A stretch of 25,473 nt of DNA from Proteobacteria bacterium UBA6522 (GCA_002434915.1 DJLG01000120.1:1-25473); one strand, 5' to 3'. Counted from the first letter of the stretch, positions 16,264 to 24,393 are shown. The notes: generated by a model from the letters alone, not told the origin. Numbers and translations are program-made.

Positions 16264-16293
16264 TTTGTAAAGAGTTTGCAAAAAACTCACAAA
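16264..16293. other. Inverted repeat upstream of purT
   Basis: TTTGT (16264-16268) plus GAGTTT (16272-16277) pair with AAACTC (16283-16288) plus ACAAA (16289-16293): eleven pairs with a three-base bulge and a five-base loop. It lies just upstream of the predicted purT -35. It does not match the PurR operator arrangement. No T-run follows on the plus strand. Confidence 0.4.
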
Positions 16294-16308
16294 AGCTTTC
16301 TAAGGGTA

Positions 16309-16338
16309 TTGGTTAAATTAAAAATACATATGTATAAG
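16309..16338 (+). promoter_or_regulatory. Probable purT promoter
   Basis: TTGGTT (16309-16314) and TATAAG (16333-16338) are 18 bases apart. The predicted start is about 16345, about 20 bases before the ATG and upstream of the AGGAG ribosome-binding site. Confidence 0.5.
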
Positions 16339-16364
16339 ATTCATTCAAATAGGAGCTTAAGAAA

Positions 16365-17549
16365 ATGACCTCCATTGGCACGCCTGGTAGCAAAACATCA
16401 ACACGAGTTTTATTGTGTGGCGGCGGAGAACTTGGAAAAGAGGTTGTAATTGAGCTTCAACGCTTGGGTGTCGAGGTCATAGTCTGTGATCGATATGAAC
16501 ACTCCCCAGCAATGCAGGTAGCACATCGAAGCCATTGCATTAATATGCTTGATAAGGCGGCACTTAGAGCAGTAATAGAAATCGAAAAACCTGATCTAAT
16601 TGTTCCTGAGATAGAAGCTATTGCAACGGATGAACTGGCTGCAATAGAAAAGGAAGGCTATACCGTCATTCCCACAGCAAGGGCTGCACAGCTCACCATG
16701 AACCGCGAGGGTATTCGTAGACTAGCTGCAGAGGATCTGGGCATTCCAACCTCTCCATATAAATTTGCAACTACACGCAAAGAGTTTAATGAGGCAGTGC
16801 AACATATCGGACTCCCTTGCATCGTAAAGCCAATAATGAGCTCTTCCGGCAAAGGACAGAGCACAATTAAACAAAAAGACGATATAGATCATGCTTGGAA
16901 TTATGCTCAGGAAGGAGGTCGTGCGGGCGCTGGTAAAGTCATCGTAGAGGGCTTTGTTGATTTTGACTATGAAATAACACAGCTAACCGTGCGGCATGCA
17001 GGCGGTGTTTCATTTCTTGATCCTATAGGGCATGTGCAGGTGGACGGGGACTATCGTCAATCTTGGCAGCCTCAACCAATGAGTGCATCAGCAAAACAAA
17101 GAGCGTGTGAAGTAGCAGAGAAAGTTACTGAGGCACTTGGCGGATGGGGAATCTTTGGAGTAGAACTTTTTATTTGTAACGATGAGGTGATTTTCAGCGA
17201 GGTTTCTCCCCGTCCTCATGACACTGGAATGGTGACAATGATTTCTCAGGATCTTTCGCAGTTTGCTATTCATGCAAGAGCCATACTCGGGTTACCCATC
17301 CCCAACCTCCGCATTCATGGGCCATCTGCTTCTAGCGTAGTACTGGTAGAAGGGGAATCAGACCAGGTTCGTTTTGATAACGTTGAAGCAGCATTGATTG
17401 AGCCTGACACTCAACTGCGCCTGTTTGGAAAACCGGAGGTAAAGGGACGCCGGCGTATGGGTGTCGCTCTGGCCCGGGGCGACTCTATTGAAAACGCTAT
17501 AGATAAAGCCAAACGTGCATCTGATGCCATAAAGGCATCTATTGATTAG
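16365..17549 (+). CDS. purT: Formate-dependent phosphoribosylglycinamide formyltransferase PurT
   Basis: A 394-residue ATP-grasp enzyme, essentially the same length as E. coli PurT. It makes formyl-GAR from GAR, formate and ATP, a folate-independent route for the third step of purine synthesis. Visible features are the N-terminal RVLLCGGGELGKEV (14-27), the family phrase VPEIEAIATDEL (80-91), the ATP-binding loop VKPIMSSSGKGQS (154-166), and the metal/ATP site FSEVSPRPHDTGMV (277-290). ATG 16365 is preceded by AGGAG at a spacing of nine. It stands alone, transcribed away from the nitrogen operon and converging on the TPR lipoprotein gene with a 26-base gap. Confusion with PurK is unlikely given the EIEAIATDEL and SPRPHDTGMV phrases. 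Confidence 0.96.
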   Translation: MTSIGTPGSKTSTRVLLCGGGELGKEVVIELQRLGVEVIVCDRYEHSPAMQVAHRSHCINMLDKAALRAVIEIEKPDLIVPEIEAIATDELAAIEKEGYTVIPTARAAQLTMNREGIRRLAAEDLGIPTSPYKFATTRKEFNEAVQHIGLPCIVKPIMSSSGKGQSTIKQKDDIDHAWNYAQEGGRAGAGKVIVEGFVDFDYEITQLTVRHAGGVSFLDPIGHVQVDGDYRQSWQPQPMSASAKQRACEVAEKVTEALGGWGIFGVELFICNDEVIFSEVSPRPHDTGMVTMISQDLSQFAIHARAILGLPIPNLRIHGPSASSVVLVEGESDQVRFDNVEAALIEPDTQLRLFGKPEVKGRRRMGVALARGDSIENAIDKAKRASDAIKASID

Positions 17550-17575
17550 CCATAAAACAGATTGACGGCAAATAC

Positions 17576-19258
17576 TTAGAAACGAGAACGCATTAACTGC
17601 ACATCAGCATCCTGCCATGCTGAACTAAATGCTGTATTAACTTGAGCTGCTTCTTCTGCCCTACCCTGCACATCCAAACTTTGCCACAAACCAAATAGTG
17701 CCCAACCATCATTTGGGGCATCGTCTAAATCCTGACGATAAATTCGTTCAGCATCTCTGGCTCTACCTGCCTCGAGGAGCGCTGCACCGAGGTAGTGCCG
17801 CATTGACTGAGGCCAATCAGGTGGTTCGGTATACCCAAGGGTATCCTCAATAGCAACGCTCGCTGCAAAGACAGCAATCGCTCCCTCCACATCTCCCTCA
17901 GCCTGTCTGATTTCACCATCTAGTCCAGCTGAAGCTATTGCCATTAGCACAGAGACTGGAGTTGCATTACGCCTAATTGTTTCTGATATGGGGTCATTAG
18001 CTATAGCCCTTAACTGAGTTAAGTTTTCGCGTGCAAGCTCAAATTCGCCAAGTGCTGCGTTTGCACTACCTTGCGTGTAGTACCACATGCCATCAAGGTA
18101 GTGCTCTCCCTCTCCAACGCGCTCTTCGGCAAGAAGAGCATCCCAACCACCAAATATTTTGTGAACTATCCAACGGGATGCAATAGTTTTATCAGCTTGA
18201 CCACGCTCTCTCCGGAGGTCTGTCTCATGGTTACGTGCATCTGTTGCCGCTTGAATAGCTAAACCGTAGTTGCCTTGGACAGTGGCAGAATATCGAACGA
18301 AATCATAAGAATGTCGACGATGGTTCTGTGCTGATAGTTGATACGTACTTGTTGTAGGAAAAGGAGTTTCCCCCCAAAGATCTAAAAATTCACCATCTAC
18401 CTGAGCAGAACGTAAGTTATGCTCAACGTTCTTAGCATGTTGACCTACCTGCATATAGATATGTCCTGGCATATGTACAACATGCCCTACCCCAGGCATA
18501 AGAGGGGCTAGCCTATCAGCAGCAGCTAGCGCTTGCTCCGGCATAACGGAAGACTCAAGTAAATGTATATAGAGATGATTAGCGCCCGGGTGGTCAGGAC
18601 GTAATTCCATTACTTGTTCCAGCGCTGCGGCTGCTTCCGCCGTGCCCGGACGAGGCCCACCGTCCTCATCCCAGTAATCACGCCGAGATCTAGTAATCAT
18701 GTATGCATCACCCAAGAGCGTCCCTGCATCAGGGTCTTCTGGATACATTTCAAATAAATTCCTAGCTGCATCCAAATAGGCCTGATCACGCTCATCACGG
18801 TCAGGATAGGCGTCACTATCAAAACGAACATACAGTGCTCGCACAAATGCCTGTTCTATCTCAGTACCGTTATCAACCAACTCCATTGCCCTATCAATGG
18901 CTTGTTTTGCTTCTCCATGAGGATCATCCGGTAAACCTACAGCCCTACTATTGGGAACAGGGCCCAATGCTAGAGCAAGCCCCCAATAGATCATTGGATG
19001 CTGGGAGTCATGTCTCAGAGCTTCTTGGTAAGAGGCCACCGACTCTGGGAAATGATAGCCCCAGGTAAGCCTAAGTCCTTGATTAAAAAAATCTTGTGCA
19101 GCTAACGACTCAGTAGAAACTTGTCGTTTGTATATACCTGTACCTTCTATCAGAACCGCCAATGGGTCCTGTTCCGTATCAGGACCACCAGGCACGCATG
19201 CGTTAAGAAGGCCGAATATACCTAAAAGGGTAACAATTTTAAATTGAGGTCTAAGCAC
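17576..19258 (-). CDS. TPR-repeat lipoprotein of unknown function
   Basis: A 560-residue exported protein. The first 21 residues form a lipoprotein signal (hydrophobic VTLLGIFGLLNA followed by C21); the lipobox LNAC is slightly unusual at -2. The rest is helical with many tetratricopeptide-like units: around residues 52-100 (AQDFFNQGLRLTWGYHFPES; SYQEALRHDSQHPMIYWGLA), again near 165-245 (AGTLLGDAYMI; PDHPGANHLYIHLLE), and near 480-545 (LGAALLEAGRARDAERIYRQDL; WALFGLWQSL). A histidine-bearing HMPGHIYMQVG segment lies mid-protein. I recognise the general family but know no function; scaffolding or envelope protein assembly would be guesses. The start is GTG with AAGGGG nine bases upstream. It is probably transcribed from its own promoter at 19306-19333. 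Confidence 0.8.
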   Translation of the reverse strand: MLRPQFKIVTLLGIFGLLNACVPGGPDTEQDPLAVLIEGTGIYKRQVSTESLAAQDFFNQGLRLTWGYHFPESVASYQEALRHDSQHPMIYWGLALALGPVPNSRAVGLPDDPHGEAKQAIDRAMELVDNGTEIEQAFVRALYVRFDSDAYPDRDERDQAYLDAARNLFEMYPEDPDAGTLLGDAYMITRSRRDYWDEDGGPRPGTAEAAAALEQVMELRPDHPGANHLYIHLLESSVMPEQALAAADRLAPLMPGVGHVVHMPGHIYMQVGQHAKNVEHNLRSAQVDGEFLDLWGETPFPTTSTYQLSAQNHRRHSYDFVRYSATVQGNYGLAIQAATDARNHETDLRRERGQADKTIASRWIVHKIFGGWDALLAEERVGEGEHYLDGMWYYTQGSANAALGEFELARENLTQLRAIANDPISETIRRNATPVSVLMAIASAGLDGEIRQAEGDVEGAIAVFAASVAIEDTLGYTEPPDWPQSMRHYLGAALLEAGRARDAERIYRQDLDDAPNDGWALFGLWQSLDVQGRAEEAAQVNTAFSSAWQDADVQLMRSRF

Positions 19259-19305
19259 TTTATTTATCCCCTTATGCGGTCTAATTTTTTATTTGTTATA
19301 AGGTT

Positions 19306-19333
19306 ATTATCCTTAGTTATATGCAAATATCAA
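19306..19333 (-). promoter_or_regulatory. Probable promoter of the TPR lipoprotein gene
   Basis: On the minus strand TTGATA (19333-19328) and GATAAT (19311-19306) are separated by 16 bases. The start would be near 19299, about 40 bases before the GTG. The remaining gap up to the ferredoxin stop (19334-19423) shows nothing I can name. Confidence 0.5.
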
Positions 19334-19423
19334 TCAAGACCTTCTATGTAGGGAAGAAGCTTATATAAGTCATCAATATTAACTTTCAGGTTTAGTCTGG
19401 AAACAAACAAGAATTGCGAGAAA

Positions 19424-19744
19424 TCAGAATTCTTCGGGGGCAATGGTAAATTCTAGTCCATCAAGGTCTTTGGTTAACTGAATCTGACAACTCAGTCGAG
19501 ACTGCTCTGCAATGTAGTTAGCCGAATCACTAATCAGCAGGGTTTCCTCTTCTTGTCTCTGTGGCAATCTATTGGCCCATGCAGGATCAATATGCACATG
19601 ACAGGTGGCACAAGCACAGAGTCCCCCACAAATAGCGTCAACACTGCTATCCAATTCACGGATATTCTCCATCAACGAAATTCCTGAGCTGGCTTCCACC
19701 TTTACTTGCTGACCCGCTCTATTAGTGACAACTAGTCTTACCAT
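19424..19744 (-). CDS. Adrenodoxin-type 2Fe-2S ferredoxin
   Basis: A 106-residue ferredoxin with the cluster ligands of the adrenodoxin/putidaredoxin class: C39-x5-C45-x2-C48 and C86. An extra C43 lies in the loop ICGGLCACATCHVHID. The downstream phrase LPQRQEEETLLISDSA matches the acidic interaction helix of these proteins, and RLSCQIQLT supplies the last ligand. It should carry single electrons in the cytoplasm, typically between an NAD(P)H-dependent reductase and a cytochrome P450 or oxygenase, or in Fe-S assembly. Neither a P450 nor isc genes are in the window. ATG 19744 has a weak AGGT upstream. It is divergent from the glycosyltransferase cluster and separated from the lipoprotein gene by 165 bases. 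It is distinct from the 2[4Fe-4S] ferredoxins that normally serve oxoacid oxidoreductases. Confidence 0.92.
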   Translation of the reverse strand: MVRLVVTNRAGQQVKVEASSGISLMENIRELDSSVDAICGGLCACATCHVHIDPAWANRLPQRQEEETLLISDSANYIAEQSRLSCQIQLTKDLDGLEFTIAPEEF

Positions 19745-19821
19745 GCGTTATACCTATTCCATAAGGATGGAGGTAAAGCACTATAACAAACCAAATTAAT
19801 ATTACTTAGACTAAATTATTT

Positions 19822-20511
19822 ATGAATAACAGCTACTCAAAAGACACAAATTTAGTCCTATTATTTAAGTCTCCACAAAACTCCAAGAGGCGATTAGCAG
19901 AAGAAATTGGTGATTTTGCAACTACAGCAGCGTGTCTTTTGTGGGAATGCGCACTACAGGACATTAAAGATTGGCAGGGGCCAAGTTGGTTTTCACCAGC
20001 AACTTTCGCGGACCATATATGGCTTAATGATCGCCTTGGAAAGGATGTACATGTTATTCCTCAAAAAACGGGCAACTTGGGGGAAAGAATCAATCAAGTA
20101 GATCAAGCTCTTCGGTCAAAAAAAATTAGCAAAATCATATACATTGGTACTGACTGTCCAGAGCTCAACTTGGATTATATAAAAGATGCAGCTACTCAAC
20201 TTGACAAACATGATGCAATATTTGGTCCAGCCCTTGATGGAGGTGTAGTACTAATGGGGTCTCGGCGTCCATGGCCTGATCTACGCAAACTCCAATGGAG
20301 TACAGACCAACTGCGAGATAATTTGGTGAATACCTGTAAGTTATCAGGATGGACATACAGTCACTTACAGACCCTTTCTGATATTGATAGCACAAAGGAT
20401 CTGCTTGCTGCGCTTACAGATCTGGAATCCACAAAACGAGTGACCAGAAAAAATCTGATCAATTGGGTAACCGAACATATAGATATTATTCAAGGCAAAA
20501 AAAACCTCTGA
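19822..20511 (+). CDS. DUF2064 / TIGR04282-type glycosyltransferase-like protein
   Basis: A 229-residue protein with a GT-A/nucleotidyltransferase fold of the CofC-like DUF2064 family (rSAM/selenodomain-associated transferase 1). Typical motifs: NLVLLFKSPQNSKRRLAEEIG at the N-terminus, GNLGERI (84-90), IGTDCPEL (108-115) and FGPALDGGVVLMG (134-146), the last two probably forming the nucleotide-sugar and metal site. The usual PxxGxxKTRL loop is altered to KSPQNSKRRL. Substrate is unknown. The start is the first ATG; no Shine-Dalgarno is visible. It opens a plus-strand run: the TVP38 gene begins 13 bases later, and the companion transferase (TIGR04283 type) lies three genes on. Family names link both transferases to radical SAM clusters, and a radical SAM gene is present here. 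Confidence 0.82.
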   Translation: MNNSYSKDTNLVLLFKSPQNSKRRLAEEIGDFATTAACLLWECALQDIKDWQGPSWFSPATFADHIWLNDRLGKDVHVIPQKTGNLGERINQVDQALRSKKISKIIYIGTDCPELNLDYIKDAATQLDKHDAIFGPALDGGVVLMGSRRPWPDLRKLQWSTDQLRDNLVNTCKLSGWTYSHLQTLSDIDSTKDLLAALTDLESTKRVTRKNLINWVTEHIDIIQGKKNL

Positions 20512-20524
20512 ATTTGGAAATGAA

Positions 20525-21235
20525 ATGGAAAACAGAACTAAACTAATTCTCTTGATGGGATTAGTCTTGGTGATACTAATAGCAGTAATACTACTTCCAA
20601 TCTATGAATGGATCTTGATAGGAACTGGATGGGCTGATTCTCATCGCAGACTTGCATGGTTTGCCTATATAGCAGTTTACACGGTAGCAACTATCCTAGT
20701 CTTTCCAGGAACCATATTGACCCTCACAGCCGGGTTTTTATTCGGCATCCCTGTTGGTATTGCGGTGGTCTCAGTAGGTAGCCTATCAGGCGCATCTTGT
20801 GCATTTTTCATAGGCCGATTCCTAGCTCGTGACTGGGCAAAAAACAGAATGAAGCGTTTCCAAAAATTTGAAAAGCTAGAGATAGCTACAAGACACAAAG
20901 GATTCTTGATTGTACTTTTAACTAGATTATCCCCACTATTCCCCTTCAATCTTTTGAACTACGCTTTTGGTCTGACAGCTGTTCGTTTCAGAGATTATTT
21001 TTTCGCATCTTGGATTGGCATGACACCTGCTATCGCTCTTTATGTCTCTATCGGTTCTACTACAAAAAATGTCACAGAACTTGCTAGCCAGGGCATACAG
21101 GGGCAGAGTGCGGAAAAATTATTATTAATTGTTGGTCTGATCGCAACACTTATCCTAGCGGTCATAATTATGCGTTTAGCAACTAAAGTTCTCGATCGAG
21201 AACTCATAAAAAAGATAGAACGTAATCCAGAATGA
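20525..21235 (+). CDS. TVP38/TMEM64 (DedA-like) membrane protein
   Basis: A 236-residue inner-membrane protein of the TVP38/TMEM64 (SNARE-associated Golgi/VTT domain) family. Helix 1 spans about residues 7-25. The VTT domain shows VFPGTILTLTAGFLFGIPVG, then GSLSGASCAFFIGRFLARD, and the family motif LLTRLSPLFPFNLLNYAFGLT followed by F-x2-SWIGMTPA. A final helix lies near 195-215. DedA-superfamily proteins are implicated in lipid scrambling or transport; the role of bacterial TVP38 proteins is open. Its stop overlaps the start of the flavoprotein gene as ATGA, so the two are translationally coupled. Genes of these two families occur next to each other in other bacteria. Confidence 0.9.
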   Translation: MENRTKLILLMGLVLVILIAVILLPIYEWILIGTGWADSHRRLAWFAYIAVYTVATILVFPGTILTLTAGFLFGIPVGIAVVSVGSLSGASCAFFIGRFLARDWAKNRMKRFQKFEKLEIATRHKGFLIVLLTRLSPLFPFNLLNYAFGLTAVRFRDYFFASWIGMTPAIALYVSIGSTTKNVTELASQGIQGQSAEKLLLIVGLIATLILAVIIMRLATKVLDRELIKKIERNPE

Positions 21236-22707
21236 TTGATAGACCAAAAATTAATTTATCAAACCTAGAATATCCGGGCGCCGATCATGATCGTAGCTGG
21301 CACCAATTAGTTTTTCCAAGAAACTACAATAATCCAACCCCTCAATCGCGGTATCACCTTGTCGTTATAGGTGCTGGACCCGCTGGTTTAATTACTGCAA
21401 TAGCTGCTGCTGGACTTGGGGCTAAAGTAGCGCTTATAGAACAAAAGGGCATGGGTGGTGACTGCCTTAATGTGGGCTGTGTTCCATCGAAAGCCTTACT
21501 GGAATATACACGCAGAACATCCTCTCCAAGCTTTGATGATGCCTTCACATGGCTGAGAAGTGTCCGAGAGTCCATTGCAATAAATGATTCGGTTGATAGA
21601 TATCTTGACCATGGCGTTGATGTGTTCCTTGGATCGGGAGAATTTATTGATGGACAAACAGTTCAGGTTGGTAAGAATAGGCTTAAAACACGTCGCACAG
21701 TGATTGCGACAGGTTCACGTCCCATACTACCCAACATCCCTGGACTAATTGAATCGGAACCCCTAACAAACGAATCCATTTTCGATTTGATTGATCCTCC
21801 AAAGCGGCTCGCTATTCTCGGAGCAGGTGCTGTAGGTTGTGAATTAGCCCAGGCACTAGCTTGCCTAGGCATTGAAATAAATCTATTTGAAATGGCAGAT
21901 ACCATTTTGCCAATGGCACATAAAAAAGCTAGCGCTGAGATTGCTAGATCATTAATCGCAAAAAACGTGCAATTACATACTAAATGTCAGATTTCTGAAA
22001 TTAGGCATTCTGATACCAAGATGACCGTCGTTGCCGGACCAACTAAAACAACTGTTGATAAGATTCTTGTGGCTGCAGGACGTCAAGCAAATACGGAGAC
22101 TTTATGCCTAGAGAAGGCTGGCGTTAAAATTCAAAATGGCCTAATTGCTGTTGATAATAAGCTGAGGACAACCAACCCCAGAGTGTTGGCCGCTGGGGAT
22201 GTATGCTCTCTACTTAAGTACACGCATAATGCTGATGCCCATGCACGTATTGTTGTGCAAAATGCTTTATTTGCACCAACTGCAACCACAACTAATCTTA
22301 TTATTCCTCACTGCACATACACGAACCCTGAAGTCTCTAGTGTAGGAAAAACCTCTCAAGAACTGCAGGCTGAAAAGATTTCTTATGATGTCTATCGTGT
22401 TGAACTGGGGGATCTGGACAGAAGTCAAACGGAAGGAGACAAAAAGGGATTTGTTGAGGTTTTAACCAATAAGGGGGGAGATAAGATACTCGGCGCAACG
22501 ATTTTAGCCCGAGATGCTGGCGAACAAATTACGCCAATCTGCATAGCAATGGCAAACAGTCTAGGACTTAAAGAAATTGGAAAAGCAACAATCCCATATC
22601 CAACTCGCGGAGAGTATGTTAAACGCCTTGCAGACACCTATAATCGAACGCGAATAACCCCCGCAGCAAATCGTTTAATTAAAACATGGTTCAGATTTAC
22701 CAGCTGA
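21232..22707 (+). CDS. Mercuric-reductase-like FAD disulfide oxidoreductase
   Basis: A 491-residue class I pyridine nucleotide-disulfide oxidoreductase. After a ~40-residue N-terminal extension come the FAD site VIGAGPAGLITAIAA (45-59), the redox-active pair C78 and C83 in GGDCLNVGCVPSK, an NAD(P)H Rossmann motif AILGAGAVGCELA, a second FAD contact VLAAGDV, and the dimerisation domain (TYTNPEVSSVG onward). The C-terminal catalytic HxHPT-type motif reads IPYPTRGEY, so the dihydrolipoamide dehydrogenase histidine is tyrosine, as in MerA-like proteins. There is no N-terminal heavy-metal domain and no C-terminal CC pair, so mercury reduction is unlikely. It probably transfers electrons between NAD(P)H and a disulfide, quinone or small thiol substrate. 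It is coupled to the TVP38 gene by a four-base overlap. Confidence 0.88.
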   Translation: MIDRPKINLSNLEYPGADHDRSWHQLVFPRNYNNPTPQSRYHLVVIGAGPAGLITAIAAAGLGAKVALIEQKGMGGDCLNVGCVPSKALLEYTRRTSSPSFDDAFTWLRSVRESIAINDSVDRYLDHGVDVFLGSGEFIDGQTVQVGKNRLKTRRTVIATGSRPILPNIPGLIESEPLTNESIFDLIDPPKRLAILGAGAVGCELAQALACLGIEINLFEMADTILPMAHKKASAEIARSLIAKNVQLHTKCQISEIRHSDTKMTVVAGPTKTTVDKILVAAGRQANTETLCLEKAGVKIQNGLIAVDNKLRTTNPRVLAAGDVCSLLKYTHNADAHARIVVQNALFAPTATTTNLIIPHCTYTNPEVSSVGKTSQELQAEKISYDVYRVELGDLDRSQTEGDKKGFVEVLTNKGGDKILGATILARDAGEQITPICIAMANSLGLKEIGKATIPYPTRGEYVKRLADTYNRTRITPAANRLIKTWFRFTS

Positions 22708-22722
22708 AATGAACCGCTACCA

Positions 22723-23457
22723 GTGAAAAAATTTTCTGACATTGCCATCATAATTCCAGTATTTCATGACACTTCTGAGTGCTGCGCCTTAATCAATTAT
22801 ATTCGTAGTTGGGAACAGCAACCGAGAGAAATAATTGTCATTTCGGGAGAAGAGGACACAGAACTGTATGGTTTCTGTACAGACAACGGCTGCGCATACT
22901 ATTCAACTCATGCATGTCGCGGGGCACAGTTAGACATGGGAGCAAAATTCTCTACGGCCCCAATTTTATGGTTCCTACATGCTGATTCTACTCCTCACTA
23001 TTCAAGCCTCAGTGATATAACTACAGCGTATACGGAAGAGTGTGATGGCGGTCATTTCAAATTTAAATTTACAGGAAGCCGTAGTTGGAAAAAAATATTT
23101 TTTGAGTATTTAGTGAGTCTACGTATTCGCTTAGGTGGCATACCATATGGGGATCAAGGGCTTTTCATGCGACGCCAAAATTATTTTAATTGCGGAGGGT
23201 TTTATCATCAGTCTTTATTTGAAGAAGTCAATTTAGTAAGGAAACTACGAAAAAAATCACGATTTAGGTCACTTAAAACAGCCATTGGTGTGTCACCCCG
23301 ACGTTGGCAAAAAAAAGGCTGGATTAAACAGAGCCTGATAAATCGGTCTTTAGCTATCCGCTATATTTTAGGTGTACCAGCCGAACAACTCGCCTTACGA
23401 TATGATCAGATTGATAGCAGGCTAAAACTTAATAAAAATCAGGAAACTGATGTATGA
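22723..23457 (+). CDS. TIGR04283-type family 2 glycosyltransferase
   Basis: A 244-residue GT2 glycosyltransferase of the rSAM/selenodomain-associated transferase 2 class. N-terminal IAIIIPVFHD and REIIVISGEED match the nucleotide-sugar fold. ACRGAQLDMGAKFS is the family's RGxQxNxGA motif, WFLHADS carries the metal-binding DxD-like H-A-D, and GIPYGDQGLFMRR is the acceptor-side GDQ motif. The C-terminus is basic and ends without membrane helices. Donor and acceptor are unknown. The start is GTG, 15 bases after the flavoprotein stop, with no clear Shine-Dalgarno. Its stop overlaps the radical SAM start (ATGA), directly linking the two products. Confidence 0.86.
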   Translation: MKKFSDIAIIIPVFHDTSECCALINYIRSWEQQPREIIVISGEEDTELYGFCTDNGCAYYSTHACRGAQLDMGAKFSTAPILWFLHADSTPHYSSLSDITTAYTEECDGGHFKFKFTGSRSWKKIFFEYLVSLRIRLGGIPYGDQGLFMRRQNYFNCGGFYHQSLFEEVNLVRKLRKKSRFRSLKTAIGVSPRRWQKKGWIKQSLINRSLAIRYILGVPAEQLALRYDQIDSRLKLNKNQETDV

Positions 23458-24362
23458 GCACGACATTAGACTTGCTAAATGATATACCTAGTGGAGAGCC
23501 TAGAGGCTACATACAACCCAACTCATTACAGGAACTTTGGTTTCATACTGGAACGGCATGCAATCTAGCCTGCCCTTTCTGCTTAGAAGGGTCAAAGCCG
23601 GGCGATAATCGATTAAATCGCATTACCCTTGAAGATGTTCAACCTTTCATGGAAGAGGCTGTATCACTGGGGGTTCGTCAATTCTCATTCACAGGTGGAG
23701 AACCTTTTATTGTGAAGGACTTTATTCGTATCCTTCAATATGCCTCCAATCTAAACCCTTGTTTGGTCTTAACAAATGGTACAGACCCATTACTAAAAAG
23801 AACTCATCAACTTAAAAGCCTTGTAAACCAACCACACCCAATCTCATTACGCATAAGTATTGATTTTTCCGATGAATCTCGCCATGACGCTAACCGTGGT
23901 AACGGGAGTTTTCAAAAGTCTTTGGATAGCCTTAGAACTCTTAATAAGATGGGCTTTAAAATTTCAGTTGCCAGACAAGCTGATAAAGATGAAGACAAAC
24001 AGACTGTTGATAAGGAATATCGAAATTTATTTGCATCACAGAAACTACCCAAAGAAATAAATATCATTTCTTTTCCTGATTTTTCTACACCAGGATCAAG
24101 ACCTAATGTCCCTTTTATTACTGAAAATTGTATGACCACCCATCACACGAAAGAGACAAGAGACGCTTTCATGTGCTCATTCTCAAAAATGATAGTAAAA
24201 ATAAACAATAAAATGCGAGTCTACGCTTGCACCCTGGTAGATGACGATAAATCCTATGACCTCGGTCACAACCTAAAAGAAAGCATGAAAAAACGTATTA
24301 TGATGAGGCATCACCGCTGTTATAGTTGTTTTGCTTTTGGGTCGTCCTGCAGTGAAACTTAA
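23454..24362 (+). CDS. Radical SAM protein with cysteine-rich C-terminus
   Basis: A 302-residue radical SAM enzyme. The [4Fe-4S] cluster/SAM motif is C36-x3-C40-x2-C43 (GTACNLACPFCLEG), followed by the FTGGEPFI SAM-binding motif near residues 78-85 and a partial TIM barrel. The tail holds six more cysteines (C226, C241, C259, C289, C292, C299); YACTLVDDDKSYDLGHN followed by CYSCFAFGSSC resembles a shortened SPASM/twitch domain, which would bind an auxiliary Fe-S cluster. It is not canonical ArsS, whose motif region and C-terminal domain differ. The substrate is unknown; SPASM-type enzymes often modify peptides or carbohydrates. It overlaps the glycosyltransferase stop by four bases. I see no small precursor-peptide gene in the adjoining gaps. 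Confidence 0.87.
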   Translation: MSTTLDLLNDIPSGEPRGYIQPNSLQELWFHTGTACNLACPFCLEGSKPGDNRLNRITLEDVQPFMEEAVSLGVRQFSFTGGEPFIVKDFIRILQYASNLNPCLVLTNGTDPLLKRTHQLKSLVNQPHPISLRISIDFSDESRHDANRGNGSFQKSLDSLRTLNKMGFKISVARQADKDEDKQTVDKEYRNLFASQKLPKEINIISFPDFSTPGSRPNVPFITENCMTTHHTKETRDAFMCSFSKMIVKINNKMRVYACTLVDDDKSYDLGHNLKESMKKRIMMRHHRCYSCFAFGSSCSET

Positions 24363-24393
24363 CTATCCTTGAACAATATAAGTAGCAAAAAAA

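Noticed and set aside
19763..19795. Possible ten-residue ORF after an AAGGATGGAGG-like sequence between the ferredoxin and DUF2064 genes
   Set aside because: Too short, with no supporting homology; the purine run is probably chance.
21232..22707. Assignment as merA (mercuric reductase)
   Set aside because: No heavy-metal head domain, no C-terminal CC pair and no mer genes other than a distant MerC-like protein.
23454..24362. Assignment of the radical SAM gene as arsS
   Set aside because: The transferase neighbours suggest it, but the CNLACPFC motif context and the C-terminal cysteine pattern do not match ArsS.
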